Origin: an uncultured Prevotella sp.
GTDB lineage: Bacteria; Bacteroidota; Bacteroidia; Bacteroidales; Bacteroidaceae
Length of the DNA: 64,000 nucleotides
Direction of reading: 5' to 3'
Assembly: GCA_900316015.1 (NCBI GenBank)
Contig: ONBG01000004.1
Span: 124,001 to 188,000, forward strand
Part shown: piece by piece, positions 1 to 8,505 of the stretch
How positions within the stretch are numbered: the first letter of the stretch is position 1
How the letters are laid out: every line of letters starts with the position of its first letter
The notes under the pieces: generated by a model
Databases searched by the model: none
What the model was told of the DNA's origin: nothing
What the model saw: only the letters and a program-made list of their open reading frames with translations
Made by a program: the position numbers and the translations under genes

Positions 1-1
1 A

Positions 2-1858
2 GTCTTAATCGAACCTTTATGGAATTGAAACCTTTCCGTGTTGCGGTAGGGCTAAAAATTGATATGGTCTTAATCGAACCTTTATGGAATTGAAACGTGT
101 TCGTAGCTGCTGAGTAGTCGCCCGTGTTCGGTCTTAATCGAACCTTTATGGAATTGAAACGACAGCATTGACTAAGAAGCTGGATAAGGCGTTCAGTCTT
201 AATCGAACCTTTATGGAATTGAAACCCCTGTCAGCGGCATGCAGTCGGTAGGTCTGTCTGTCTTAATCGAACCTTTATGGAATTGAAACTTTGATTTGAA
301 AATTAGTGCATCGGACGGGACTCGGTCTTAATCGAACCTTTATGGAATTGAAACCGGAAAGGACGGGAACCTGCAGCCCGTGTCTGACAGTCTTAATCGA
401 ACCTTTATGGAATTGAAACTGGATATAGAGACCGAGATCGTGCCGTTTATGATTGTCTTAATCGAACCTTTATGGAATTGAAACTTGTTAATTTGATCGG
501 CAATGGCATTAATCTCACTGTCTTAATCGAACCTTTATGGAATTGAAACTATTGCACCGGCAAAAGTAGGACGCAAATTAGTAAAGTCTTAATCGAACCT
601 TTATGGAATTGAAACGTCTTATATTCAGCATAGCGAGGATTCCAACCTAAGTCTTAATCGAACCTTTATGGAATTGAAACATAGAAGAAGCTAAAGAAGC
701 GGAATAAAGAGAGAAGTCTTAATCGAACCTTTATGGAATTGAAACTGAGTGGGAGTGTCCTGTATGTCATACTCATCATGTCTTAATCGAACCTTTATGG
801 AATTGAAACTCGAGAACGTGCAACGCATGCTTGGGCATGCGTCAAGTCTTAATCGAACCTTTATGGAATTGAAACAATAAGGATCCTAATGATCCTTTAC
901 AAAAGCTATCGTCTTAATCGAACCTTTATGGAATTGAAACTTATTTTTATATGCATTACACTTACGTGTAAATTGTCTTAATCGAACCTTTATGGAATTG
1001 AAACAGAGACGTGAGCTTTTGGATAAGCAGAGCGAAGTGAGTCTTAATCGAACCTTTATGGAATTGAAACTGTTACTCTTTTCGTTTGCCGTTTCTTTTT
1101 TAGCTTGTCTTAATCGAACCTTTATGGAATTGAAACATCATTTCGGCAAGGGCAGATATGTTCCCTTGTGGTCTTAATCGAACCTTTATGGAATTGAAAC
1201 ACATCAGGCGCGGTGACGGGCGAATCCTACGTCATCGTCTTAATCGAACCTTTATGGAATTGAAACTCCTGACCGTGATGACAGGTGCTTATGCCGAGAG
1301 GGTCTTAATCGAACCTTTATGGAATTGAAACTACTGAGCGAAGTCCATAAACTTGCATGGGTCAGGAGTCTTAATCGAACCTTTATGGAATTGAAACTCT
1401 CGTCCAGCACCTCAGACAATACCTGAGGCAGGGTCTTAATCGAACCTTTATGGAATTGAAACCTATTATATGCTTCTCTCGCAGCATCTTCAATCGCGTG
1501 TCTTAATCGAACCTTTATGGAATTGAAACGAGTTTATGGATCTTGGTTTTCAACCTACTACTTGTCTTAATCGAACCTTTATGGAATTGAAACTCACGAG
1601 GCACACGTCATTGTCGTCATAGCCTTTTGTCGTCTTAATCGAACCTTTATGGAATTGAAACAGGTCAACGCGTGCCGTATCGCTCACGCCTGATAGTCTT
1701 AATCGAACCTTTATGGAATTGAAACACACGATGCAAGTGGGATTGGTGGTTGCCTTCCGGTCTTAATAGCATCTTTATGGAATTGAAACCTTGTGTAAGC
1801 GAACACCCTTAAGGAAGCCCTTGCCATCGTCTTAATCGCATCTTTATGGAATTGAAAC
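2..1858 (+). CRISPR. CRISPR array, leader-distal part
   Basis: Twenty-nine copies of a 30-bp repeat (starting GTCTTAATCGAACC, ending ATGGAATTGAAAC) are separated by 28 unique spacers of 34-39 bp. The first repeat starts at base 2, so the array continues beyond the left edge. The last two repeats (1760-1789 and 1829-1858) carry the same central GCATCT variant. Decay at this end marks it as leader-distal, so leader and adaptation genes should lie to the left. The ATTGAAAC 3' end fits plus-strand transcription and is typical of type I-B/III repeats; the type cannot be assigned because no cas gene is in the window. Confidence 0.98.
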
Positions 1859-1945
1859 GTAGATGGTAACTTGTGCTAATTAGTAAGTGAGACAACTATT
1901 GACAGGCCGGGGGCTTTTTTACTGTCCACCCCCTCGGGCGTAAGT

Positions 1946-2080
1946 TCAAACAGTGTAATTTTCCATCTTGAAAGCATCCTTTACTTTCCATCCGTCGGCA
2001 ATGGTCTGTTGGATATAGGTCAGTGCCGCGGTGTAGAGAGCATACAAAATAGCGTCTATCGCTACTGAAGACCATGGCAT
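1946..2080 (-). CDS. small phage-type protein, 44 aa
   Basis: An uninterrupted 44-codon frame starts with ATG three bases after the stop of the upstream minus-strand gene, a spacing typical of translational coupling. The product starts MPWSSVAIDAILYALYTAAL and ends in a polar tail with AFKMENYTV. I do not recognise the family. Tight linkage to a holin-like membrane protein in a prophage remnant suggests a small phage gene. It is short, so it could be fortuitous. Confidence 0.35.
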   Translation of the reverse strand: MPWSSVAIDAILYALYTAALTYIQQTIADGWKVKDAFKMENYTV

Positions 2081-2083
2081 GGA

Positions 2084-2386
2084 TCAGATTATAAGCCATA
2101 TTAAAGATGCAAGAGCACCTCCACCTACGGTGAGCAACCAGCTGATGGAATCGAACTTGTTGCCATAGAGACGGTCTTTGAGTTCGAGGCATGTGGCAGC
2201 TACGACTGCGGAATAGATGGCCGCATAGGGTGACGCGGCAAGCATTGCGACGAAGAAACCACTGATGAGATGCATGTAATGATTTGAATTTTTAATAAAA
2301 TTGATTACCTGCTTCACTCGGCAATTGGAGCGAGCTTCTTTGCACTTGTTTGCAAGATAATTGAGAAATGCGATAATTTTCTTCAT
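2084..2386 (-). CDS. small membrane protein, possibly holin-like
   Basis: About 100 residues from the ATG at 2386 (MKKIIAFLNYL); an upstream in-frame start at 2425 is possible. The basic N-terminal half is followed by a hydrophobic segment (GFFVAMLAASPYAAIYSAVV), a short loop with LKDRLYGNKFDS, and a second hydrophobic segment at the C-terminus. Two transmembrane segments, small size and position next to a Mu-like head gene fit a phage holin or lysis accessory, but no diagnostic motif is visible. It lies in the prophage remnant between the CRISPR array and its orphan repeats. Confidence 0.5.
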   Translation of the reverse strand: MKKIIAFLNYLANKCKEARSNCRVKQVINFIKNSNHYMHLISGFFVAMLAASPYAAIYSAVVAATCLELKDRLYGNKFDSISWLLTVGGGALASLIWLII

Positions 2387-2481
2387 AATTGTTTGGAGTT
2401 TGAGAAATATTATGTAAATTTGCATCGAGGATTCCGTAGCTAAAGACTACCGATTCCTCGATTGCGGGGGCTGGTCATTGG

Positions 2482-3863
2482 TCAGCCGTCGGTTTTTTTA
2501 TAGAGTAATGTCAGCTTTCCATCTTGTTCCCGAAGCCAAACTTCCTCAATATCTTCCCCTCTATTTACTCGCCCGATAATACTTCTACGCATATATCTCT
2601 CGGTGAGATTTGGTCGGTCAATGATTAGCCTGTTAGATTGAAGTAATCCGTCATACATCATATTTCTAAAAGCATTCTTTGGATTGTTTGATGTGAATCC
2701 CTCATGCTCGTACCACTGCCATCGATGAGCAGGTCGGGGCACTTTCCCTCATACTTTGTTCCCATGAGCGAGTGGTAGATATTTTGATAGACGAACTTTT
2801 TCGGTCGTGACATCTTAGGAGTCATTTTTACATCTTTTCCATGCTTTGCAAAGAAATCGGCTACTTGCACCAATTTATCATAGTCGCTATCTGCAGGATT
2901 GACGAGCTGGTGTACTTGTACTTTTCCCCCATTGGGATATTGTGCCTTGGTACGGAACCTCTGGTTCTCACATTGTCGTACAAGCCTGCACGCTTCGCAG
3001 AGTTGATTTTCGGGCACGAAGGCGAGGTTGGTCTTTCCCTTAGCGATGTCGCAGTCGCGGCATCGCTTAATCGTGTATGGATTGTAGTCGGGCACGGCCT
3101 TCTGCTGCTTCCCTGGATTGAACCGGAATATTCCCTTTGTGTCGCTTTGCAATGCCTCCTCACCCCGTGCCATGGCCTCGTCGCGCGGTGTGGTGGCATA
3201 CTTGGACTTTCTGACCTGTACGACTGTGCACCGGCAGTTCCATCCGTTGGGCGGGTAGTAGGTCTCCCAGAAGGGGTCGGACATGGGCAGTGTGACACCG
3301 TCGAGAGCGGCGTGCTCAGGTCGGACCTTATCATCTCCGGCTGTGCGGTACTGTAGGTTGTACCTGTCTCCATCCTGTGTGAACTGTTCCCATTTTGCCG
3401 CCATCTCAGCAGAGGCGTGTACGAAGTTGTACTCAGCGTGGAGATAGTTCTGATTGTATGTCTTGTCTATTTTCTGAACGTCGTTATAAAACTGTTCGAA
3501 CGACTTTCTATTGCCGTTCTCATCGAGGAGCGAGGGGAAGGCCTCGTTGAGCTCGTGGAAGGTCTTGAGCCCGGAGAAGATGTAGTCGGAACGTGTGAGC
3601 CGTCGTCGCATGGCCTCGGTCATGGGCACCTTCTGAAACGCCTGGTCGAGGATGTCGGCATGCGTAGAGATGAATTTTTGCGCCTCGTCGGAGGCGAGGA
3701 TGTTGATGTCGAGCGTGGCCCCTTTCTGGCGGAAGAGCGCGGACATGAGTCCGGAGAAAGCCTCGGAGAGTCGTGTTCGGATTTTGTCCTGCTGATCCTT
3801 TGCGAGTGTGACTTGTGGCGTGAAGCCCTGTAGAATCTGTGCATATCTTTGGTGCAGCCCCAC
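2482..3863 (-). pseudogene. Mu-like minor head protein (MuF) with toxin-like C-terminus, frameshifted
   Basis: The reading frame opens with GTG at 3863. It contains the MuF-type head morphogenesis signature around residues 180-215 (RPEHAALDG, then PPNGWNCRC) and a Cys-rich stretch (RCRDCD, LCEAC). Near 2715-2722 the frame shifts: the first frame reads KCPDLLIDG and soon stops at 2658, while the adjacent frame continues as WYEHEGF, SNRLIID, RRSIIGRV, EEVWL and LLYKK to 2482. One missing base reconciles the two. The tail resembles the nuclease domains found at the C-terminus of MuF proteins and CdiA toxins (PDLLIDG / SNRLIID pattern); that assignment is by inspection only. Part of a degraded prophage. 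Confidence 0.75.
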
Positions 3864-3877
3864 GTAGGCTGTGGGGC

Positions 3878-4165
3878 TTAGTCGAAAAAAGAGTCAGGGG
3901 ACGCGCGGGGTTGTAACCCCGCGAACGCAACGGCTGGGGTGCTGCGTTTTTGGCTTCGCCCTTGTGGTTCTTGAGGTCGTTGGGGGGGCATCATTATCGT
4001 CTGCATGTTGGCGAATATCGTGGAGACAGAGGCAAAATTGACAATCGCGTAGTGCATATCCTCGGCACGTGCCTTCGCCTTGCCAAGCTCTCCTTGAAAC
4101 TCCTTCACGCTGCTCGATACCTCAGCCACTACTTTTTTACCTTTCACGTTCAGCAGAACGCGCAT
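3878..4165 (-). pseudogene. prophage remnant ORF, composite
   Basis: A 95-codon frame ends 15 bp before the GTG start of the MuF gene. The first ~58 residues (MRVLLNVKGKKVVAEVSSSV, then KEFQGELGKAKARAED) look like the start of a phage tail tape-measure-type protein. After a run of seven G on the plus strand near 3980 the composition changes abruptly to Pro/Arg-rich sequence ending SPDSFFD, while the alternative frame reads more plausibly (NDLKNHKGEAKNAAPQP). I read this as two phage gene fragments joined by deletion and/or a homopolymer frameshift. Function is lost or unknown. Confidence 0.35.
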
Positions 4166-4282
4166 CCGTATATTATTGTTCGACCGACATAAGCAAATAA
4201 AAAAATATATTAAAAATTAATAATTAATGCAACATGTTTCAATATTTTCGCTCTATTTGTAATAGAAAAGAACAAGGCAGAT

Positions 4283-4567
4283 ATGAATAAGGAGCGATTG
4301 ATATCACAACAGAAAAGAGAGCGCAGGGCACGCATTTTGTCAAACGTGGCAGTATTCCTCGTGCTTACAGCTATTCCTGCAGGTGTTCATTCTTATAGAA
4401 TATGGTTTTCGCCAGATCCTGTCTCTGACCTTGACCTATTTCTCTTCTTCTATGCCATCATGGCTTTCGCTATAGGTATTATTATAAAGATTGCGGCAAT
4501 TTTTAAGCTGTCTGACGATGGTTCAAGCAACTGGATCTACGATAGCTACGTGCCGCCAGCCGGGTAA
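4283..4567 (+). CDS. hypothetical two-TM membrane protein
   Basis: Ninety-four residues: a basic N-terminus (MNKERLISQQKRERRARIL), a transmembrane segment (SNVAVFLVLTAIPAGV), a short periplasm-facing loop with SPDPVSD, a second transmembrane segment (FFYAIMAFAIGIIIKIAAIF) and a short polar tail. I do not recognise a family. It is transcribed opposite to the prophage remnant and sits between it and the orphan CRISPR repeats, so it may be cargo of the inserted segment or a resident gene. Confidence 0.45.
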   Translation: MNKERLISQQKRERRARILSNVAVFLVLTAIPAGVHSYRIWFSPDPVSDLDLFLFFYAIMAFAIGIIIKIAAIFKLSDDGSSNWIYDSYVPPAG

Positions 4568-4712
4568 TCACCCTATCACGATCCCCATCTTTCCCATTCT
4601 CTTTTTCAGCTGTTTCTGTAGTCTGCCAATACATCGTTCTTGATCATCGTACGTGCTTCATTTTTTTATTAAACTATCTATATTCCTTTGTTTGTGAAGA
4701 AAATCGTAAGTT

Positions 4713-4791
4713 GTCTTAATCAAGCCTTCATGGAATTGAAATTACAGATGGTTGAAGTTCGGTAGAGGTGAGAAAAGTCTTAATCCTTTAT
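4713..4791 (+). CRISPR. orphan decayed CRISPR repeat-spacer-repeat
   Basis: 4713-4742 matches the 30-bp repeat of the main array except for changes in the central part and the final base (GTCTTAATC, then AAGCCTTC, then ATGGAATTGAAAT). After a 34-bp interval, the right length for a spacer in this array, 4777-4791 starts a second repeat (GTCTTAATC-CTTTAT) that is truncated. Orientation is the same as the main array. It is best explained as the extreme leader-distal end of the array, separated from the rest by about 2.85 kb. Confidence 0.8.
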
Positions 4792-4856
4792 TCCGTAACC
4801 CATACCGAAGCCATTCCATGGCGAATCATAACTGTTCGCTCTAGACAGCATACCAT

Positions 4857-4885
4857 AAAAAAAAGGCGGAGATATGATCCCCGCC
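4857..4885 (-). terminator. rho-independent terminator of perR-rbr
   Basis: On the minus strand GGCGG - 11-nt loop - CCGCC is followed by eight T, 20 bp downstream of the rubrerythrin stop codon. Confidence 0.75.
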
Positions 4886-4905
4886 TTCTCACGTTCGCAA
4901 ATAAA

Positions 4906-5463
4906 TTATTTGAAATATCTGTTGTAAAGACCGATGAAGCCGGCTGCGTGGCGAGCCTCGTCCTTAGCCATTTCATGAACAGTATCATGAGTAGCATCCA
5001 TGCCGGCAGCCTTTGCGTTCTTGGCAATGCGGAACTTATCCTCACAAGCTCCCTTCTCAGCCTCGATACGAGCAGCGAGATTGCTCTTGGTATCTTTCAG
5101 GACATCACCTAAAAGCTCAGCAAACTTGCTGGCATGCTCTGCTTCCTCGAAAGCGTAACGCTTGAAAGCCTCAGCTACCTCAGGATAGCCTTCACGATCA
5201 GCCTGACGGCTCATTGCCAAGTACATACCTACTTCACCACACTCTCCGTGGAAATGAGCGTTCAAATCCTTGATCATCTCCTCGTTGGCACCTTCCTTAC
5301 GAGCTGCGCCGAGTACGTGAACCGTAGCGAAAGTTGGAGCATCAGCAGGCTCATCCAACTCCTTGAATTTGCTGGCTGGAGCTTTACAAATTGGACATTG
5401 TTCTGGTGCTTCTGTACCTTCATAAATATAACCACAAACTGTACAAATAAATTTCTTCTTCAT
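4906..5463 (-). CDS. rbr: rubrerythrin, N-terminal rubredoxin type
   Basis: A 185-aa non-haem iron peroxidase that reduces hydrogen peroxide in the cytoplasm of anaerobes. The N-terminus is a rubredoxin-like domain ([10 protein letters not shown], then CPIC) and the rest is a ferritin-like four-helix domain with di-iron ligand motifs ([25 protein letters not shown]). This domain order, rubredoxin first, is that of reverse rubrerythrins. The ATG at 5463 ([11 protein letters not shown]) is chosen because the upstream extension overlaps the preceding gene and does not resemble rubrerythrin. It lies 22 bp downstream of perR and is probably co-transcribed and peroxide-induced; a terminator follows. 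Confidence 0.95.
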   Translation of the reverse strand: MKKKFICTVCGYIYEGTEAPEQCPICKAPASKFKELDEPADAPTFATVHVLGAARKEGANEEMIKDLNAHFHGECGEVGMYLAMSRQADREGYPEVAEAFKRYAFEEAEHASKFAELLGDVLKDTKSNLAARIEAEKGACEDKFRIAKNAKAAGMDATHDTVHEMAKDEARHAAGFIGLYNRYFK

Positions 5464-5485
5464 AATGTTTTTATTTAAAAAGTTA

Positions 5486-5914
5486 TCAATCGAATTTCTT
5501 TGATTCCATGCAATGCTCGCAAATGCCTTTATAGTACAACTGTACCTCATCAACCATGTGTCCCTCAATGTTCTGCACCCCGTTGATGGTTGGGGCTTCG
5601 AGATCAAACAGATCATAGACCTTGCCGCAATTCTTGCAGAAGAAGTGAACGTGAGGGGTCACATTCCCGTCATAGCAAACACGGTGATCATCAATTGTCA
5701 GCATCTGTGCAGCATGATGTTCGGACAACAAGCGCAGCGTATTGTAAACTGTCGTACGACTCAACGTGGGAATCTTCGTACACAATCCTTGATAAACGTC
5801 TTCAACTGTCGGGTGGGTCGCATGGGTCAATAAAAACTCTACAATCGCCAACCGTTGTACGGATGGGCGGACTCCACATTCAATGAGTCTTTCGTATGCT
5901 TCTTGTTCTACCAT
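5486..5914 (-). CDS. perR: Fur-family peroxide-stress repressor PerR
   Basis: A 142-aa Fur-family metalloregulator. N-terminal winged helix ([31 protein letters not shown]) is followed by the metal-binding half with [12 protein letters not shown] and a second CxxC (CEHC) that form the structural zinc site. PerR rather than Fur or Zur is inferred from the co-directional rubrerythrin gene 22 bp downstream. Start at 5914 ([10 protein letters not shown]); the longer frame begins upstream of the predicted promoter's start site. A consensus promoter lies just upstream, so the operon may be autoregulated. Confidence 0.88.
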   Translation of the reverse strand: MVEQEAYERLIECGVRPSVQRLAIVEFLLTHATHPTVEDVYQGLCTKIPTLSRTTVYNTLRLLSEHHAAQMLTIDDHRVCYDGNVTPHVHFFCKNCGKVYDLFDLEAPTINGVQNIEGHMVDEVQLYYKGICEHCMESKKFD

Positions 5915-5937
5915 TCTTTTTGTTTCTTTGTTCGATG

Positions 5938-5969
5938 CAAAGGTAATTACTATTTTTGGAAACTCCAAA
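5938..5969 (-). promoter_or_regulatory. promoter of perR-rbr
   Basis: Bacteroidota-type promoter on the minus strand: TTTG (5966-5969), 20-bp spacer, TACCTTTG (5938-5945), about 24 bp upstream of the perR start codon. Confidence 0.7.
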
Positions 5970-6043
5970 CAAATTTGAACAAATTACAATTTTAAGATAT
6001 ATTTTTCTTATTTTTTACCTTTAATGTCAGAATCTACTGTCTT

Positions 6044-7033
6044 TTAACGGATAACAACGGATGAAAAGGTCACCCATTTGATATGCTTATCAGCTGGAAT
6101 CCTGGGCTTCTCCCATGTTCCATCCAACACCAGGACTGTCGTTTTTGAGCCCGATGGGATGGCATCAACAGCAGATTGCAAGGTCATGTAATTCCCTTTG
6201 CCAAGTTTTGAAACGACATAATCATAGTGACGGATGTATTTTTTCAAGGCAGGCACTTGTCTGGCGATTTCATCCGCTAACGCGTTGGACACGACATGAG
6301 CACCAAATATATTATAATGTGTATTGTCTTGTCGCCCTTGTGGTATGGCTGGGCATTCTCCCGGCAAGAACCACATATGCAATTTGCGTGAACCAACGAT
6401 TCCCATGCCCTGCTCTATATCATGCGTAATCTGATTGGCATTTACAAAAGGGACCTTCATTTCCTGCGCGACCCTTTGGGGGGAATCCAAGTAGGCACCA
6501 TGCGTGTCGATCAACGTGTCACTATTCACAGTTTCTCCTTGATAGGTGGTCTGCCGAAGGGATTCGTCCTCGATGGAGGCATCTATTTTCCGAAAGAAAT
6601 TCCTACGGGCAACGGCATTGAATAGTACTGGGATCCCTCCTTTTTCCCGTGTCTGCCGGACATACAGTCGCAGGTTCTCGTCAAAGGTGGAACCTGGATC
6701 CGTATGGAGAGCTAGGCGAGGTTTCTCATCATTATGCCCAAACTGGATGAAGACATAATCCCCCGGTTTAATCTTGTCGAAGACGGTTTTCCACCTCCCC
6801 TCGTCCAGAAAACTCTTGCTGGAGCGACCATTCACCGCATCGTTATCGATGAGAATGCGCTCATCGAAGCATCCTTGCAGGACCATTCCCCATCCCCGTT
6901 CCGGGTTTCCGTTCCGGATATCCTTATTGGCCGCTGTCGAGTCGCCAATGATAAATATCGTATGGTGAGGCTTTGAGGACATTAAAATCCCTGCCACCAC
7001 CAAAAGGAATAAAATAGTAGATAGTTTTCTCAT
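6044..7033 (-). CDS. rhamnogalacturonan acetylesterase (CE12) with truncated pectinesterase tail
   Basis: A 329-aa secreted SGNH hydrolase predicted to remove acetyl groups from rhamnogalacturonan in pectin. A signal peptide (MRKLSTILFLLVVAGILM) is followed by the SGNH blocks: GDSTAA with nucleophile Ser (~residue 32), GHND, and the C-terminal DNTHYN. The last ~60 residues (from about 6232 down) read VVSKLGKGNYMTLQSAVDAIP and TTVLVLDGTW, which match the opening strands of pectin methylesterases (CE8). That domain then stops abruptly at SSVVIR. The gene therefore looks like a CE12-CE8 fusion that lost most of CE8. The hexuronate genes 10 kb away are consistent with pectin use. Confidence 0.85.
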   Translation of the reverse strand: MRKLSTILFLLVVAGILMSSKPHHTIFIIGDSTAANKDIRNGNPERGWGMVLQGCFDERILIDNDAVNGRSSKSFLDEGRWKTVFDKIKPGDYVFIQFGHNDEKPRLALHTDPGSTFDENLRLYVRQTREKGGIPVLFNAVARRNFFRKIDASIEDESLRQTTYQGETVNSDTLIDTHGAYLDSPQRVAQEMKVPFVNANQITHDIEQGMGIVGSRKLHMWFLPGECPAIPQGRQDNTHYNIFGAHVVSNALADEIARQVPALKKYIRHYDYVVSKLGKGNYMTLQSAVDAIPSGSKTTVLVLDGTWEKPRIPADKHIKWVTFSSVVIR

Positions 7034-7053
7034 ATGATGTTCTTTGTAGTTGT

Positions 7054-7092
7054 AAAAGACAAGGGGAAAGAAGAATGCTCCCCCCCCTTGTC
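7054..7092 (-). terminator. terminator downstream of hisS
   Basis: On the minus strand a GACAAGGGG-type stem pairs with CCCCTTGTC around a 19-21 nt loop and is followed by TTTT. It sits between hisS and the CE12 gene. Confidence 0.6.
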
Positions 7093-7137
7093 TCCTGTAC
7101 GACAGATCAGTTCTGTCCTATCTATGATTGTCCATTC

Positions 7138-8499
7138 TTACTGAACGGCCTGGATTAGTTCCTCAGGACTGACTAACGACTGTTCTCCTGTGGTCATGTT
7201 CTTAAGCGTCACCTTCCCGGCACTGATCTCATTCTCTCCAGCCAGGACCACAAACGGGATCTGCTTGGCATTCGCGTAATTCATCTGCTTTTTCATCTTC
7301 GCCTTGTCAGGATAGATCTCCGTGCGGAGACCTGCAGCGCGGCATTGAGCAACGATCGGAAGACAGTAGTCGGACTCATTCTCACCGAAATTGATGAAGA
7401 GCACTTGGGTAGCGGTCACTGTCTCTTGAGGATAGAGATCGAGGGCATTGAGGACGTCATAGATACGGTCAGCACCAAAGCTGATCCCCACTCCGCTCAA
7501 TCCTGGCATGCCGAAAATCCCTGTCAAATTATCATAACGACCGCCTCCCGTGATACTGCCCATGGGAGTGTCTAAGGCCTTTACCTCAAAGATCGCACCG
7601 GTATAATAGTTCAGGCCACGTGCCAGGGTCAGGTCGAACTGGATCTCATTTTTCAGTCCTACTCGCTTCAACGTGTTCAGAATAAATGTTGTTTCCTCCA
7701 CACCCTTCAAGCCCGTTTCGGATTGTCCAAGGACCTTTGAGATGGTAGCTAACTTCTCGTCATTCGTACCACTCATCGTGATGATCGGCTGTAGCTTCTC
7801 GATGGCATCCTCACTGATGCCATTTTCTCTCAGCTCCACATTGACATTCTCCAGTCCGATTTTATCCAATTTATCAATCGCAACCGTGATATCCACTATC
7901 TTGTCTGCGGCCCCAATAACCTCTGCCATTCCAGTGAGTATCTTTCGGTTGTTGATCTTGATTTGCACGCGGATGCCGAATTTCGAGAACACAGTATCCA
8001 CAATTTGCATCAGTTCCACTTCATTGAGCAGGGAATCCGACCCTACCACGTCCGCATCGCACTGATAGAATTCCCGGTACCTACCTTTCTGTGGTCGGTC
8101 TGCCCGCCATACCGGCTGTATCTGATACCGTTTGAAAGGCAGTTGCAATTCATCTCGGTGCATTACCACATAGCGGGCAAACGGGACGGTCAAGTCGTAG
8201 CGAAGCCCTTTCTCACACATTAAGGCTGCCAGATGCAAGGAGTTACGCTCCATCAGTTCTTTGTCAGACACCTTACTGAGACAATCCCCAGAGTTCAGCA
8301 CCTTAAACAGCAGTTTATCCCCCTCTTCACCATATTTTCCCATTAAGGTGTGCAAGGTCTCCATGGCTGGAGTCTCGATTTGCTGGAAGCCATACAAGGC
8401 ATACACCTCCTTAATTGTGTTGAAAATATAGTTTCTCTTCGCCATTTCTATCGGCGAGAAATCTCTTGTTCCTTTGGGTATATTGGGTTTCTGTGCCAT
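7138..8499 (-). CDS. hisS: histidyl-tRNA synthetase
   Basis: A 453-aa class II aminoacyl-tRNA synthetase charging tRNA-His. Seen: the N-terminal KGTRDFSP motif, motif 2 region ([14 protein letters not shown]), the histidine-binding [15 protein letters not shown] and GGGRYDNL motifs, and a C-terminal anticodon-binding domain (VLFINFGE onwards). The ATG at 8499 ([14 protein letters not shown]) is preferred over a TTG two codons upstream. It follows purA by 6 bp and is third in the fur-purA-hisS operon. Confidence 0.97.
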   Translation of the reverse strand: MAQKPNIPKGTRDFSPIEMAKRNYIFNTIKEVYALYGFQQIETPAMETLHTLMGKYGEEGDKLLFKVLNSGDCLSKVSDKELMERNSLHLAALMCEKGLRYDLTVPFARYVVMHRDELQLPFKRYQIQPVWRADRPQKGRYREFYQCDADVVGSDSLLNEVELMQIVDTVFSKFGIRVQIKINNRKILTGMAEVIGAADKIVDITVAIDKLDKIGLENVNVELRENGISEDAIEKLQPIITMSGTNDEKLATISKVLGQSETGLKGVEETTFILNTLKRVGLKNEIQFDLTLARGLNYYTGAIFEVKALDTPMGSITGGGRYDNLTGIFGMPGLSGVGISFGADRIYDVLNALDLYPQETVTATQVLFINFGENESDYCLPIVAQCRAAGLRTEIYPDKAKMKKQMNYANAKQIPFVVLAGENEISAGKVTLKNMTTGEQSLVSPEELIQAVQ

Positions 8500-8505
8500 T
8501 TGCAA

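Noticed and set aside
992-1177. 61-codon open frame within the CRISPR array
   Set aside because: It consists of repeats and spacers; the peptide contains the repeat translation (LNRTFMELK) three times.
1896-2192. 98-codon minus-strand frame
   Set aside because: Overlaps the better-supported membrane protein and 44-aa frames in another phase; composition is low in plausible structure.
2841-3930. Several open frames on both strands across the MuF gene
   Set aside because: Shadows of the high-GC MuF coding sequence.
1883-4711. GTAAGT at both edges as target-site duplication of the phage insertion
   Set aside because: Six bases could match by chance, the rejoined spacer would be only 31 bp, and phage-end inverted repeats are not seen; kept only as a weak hint.
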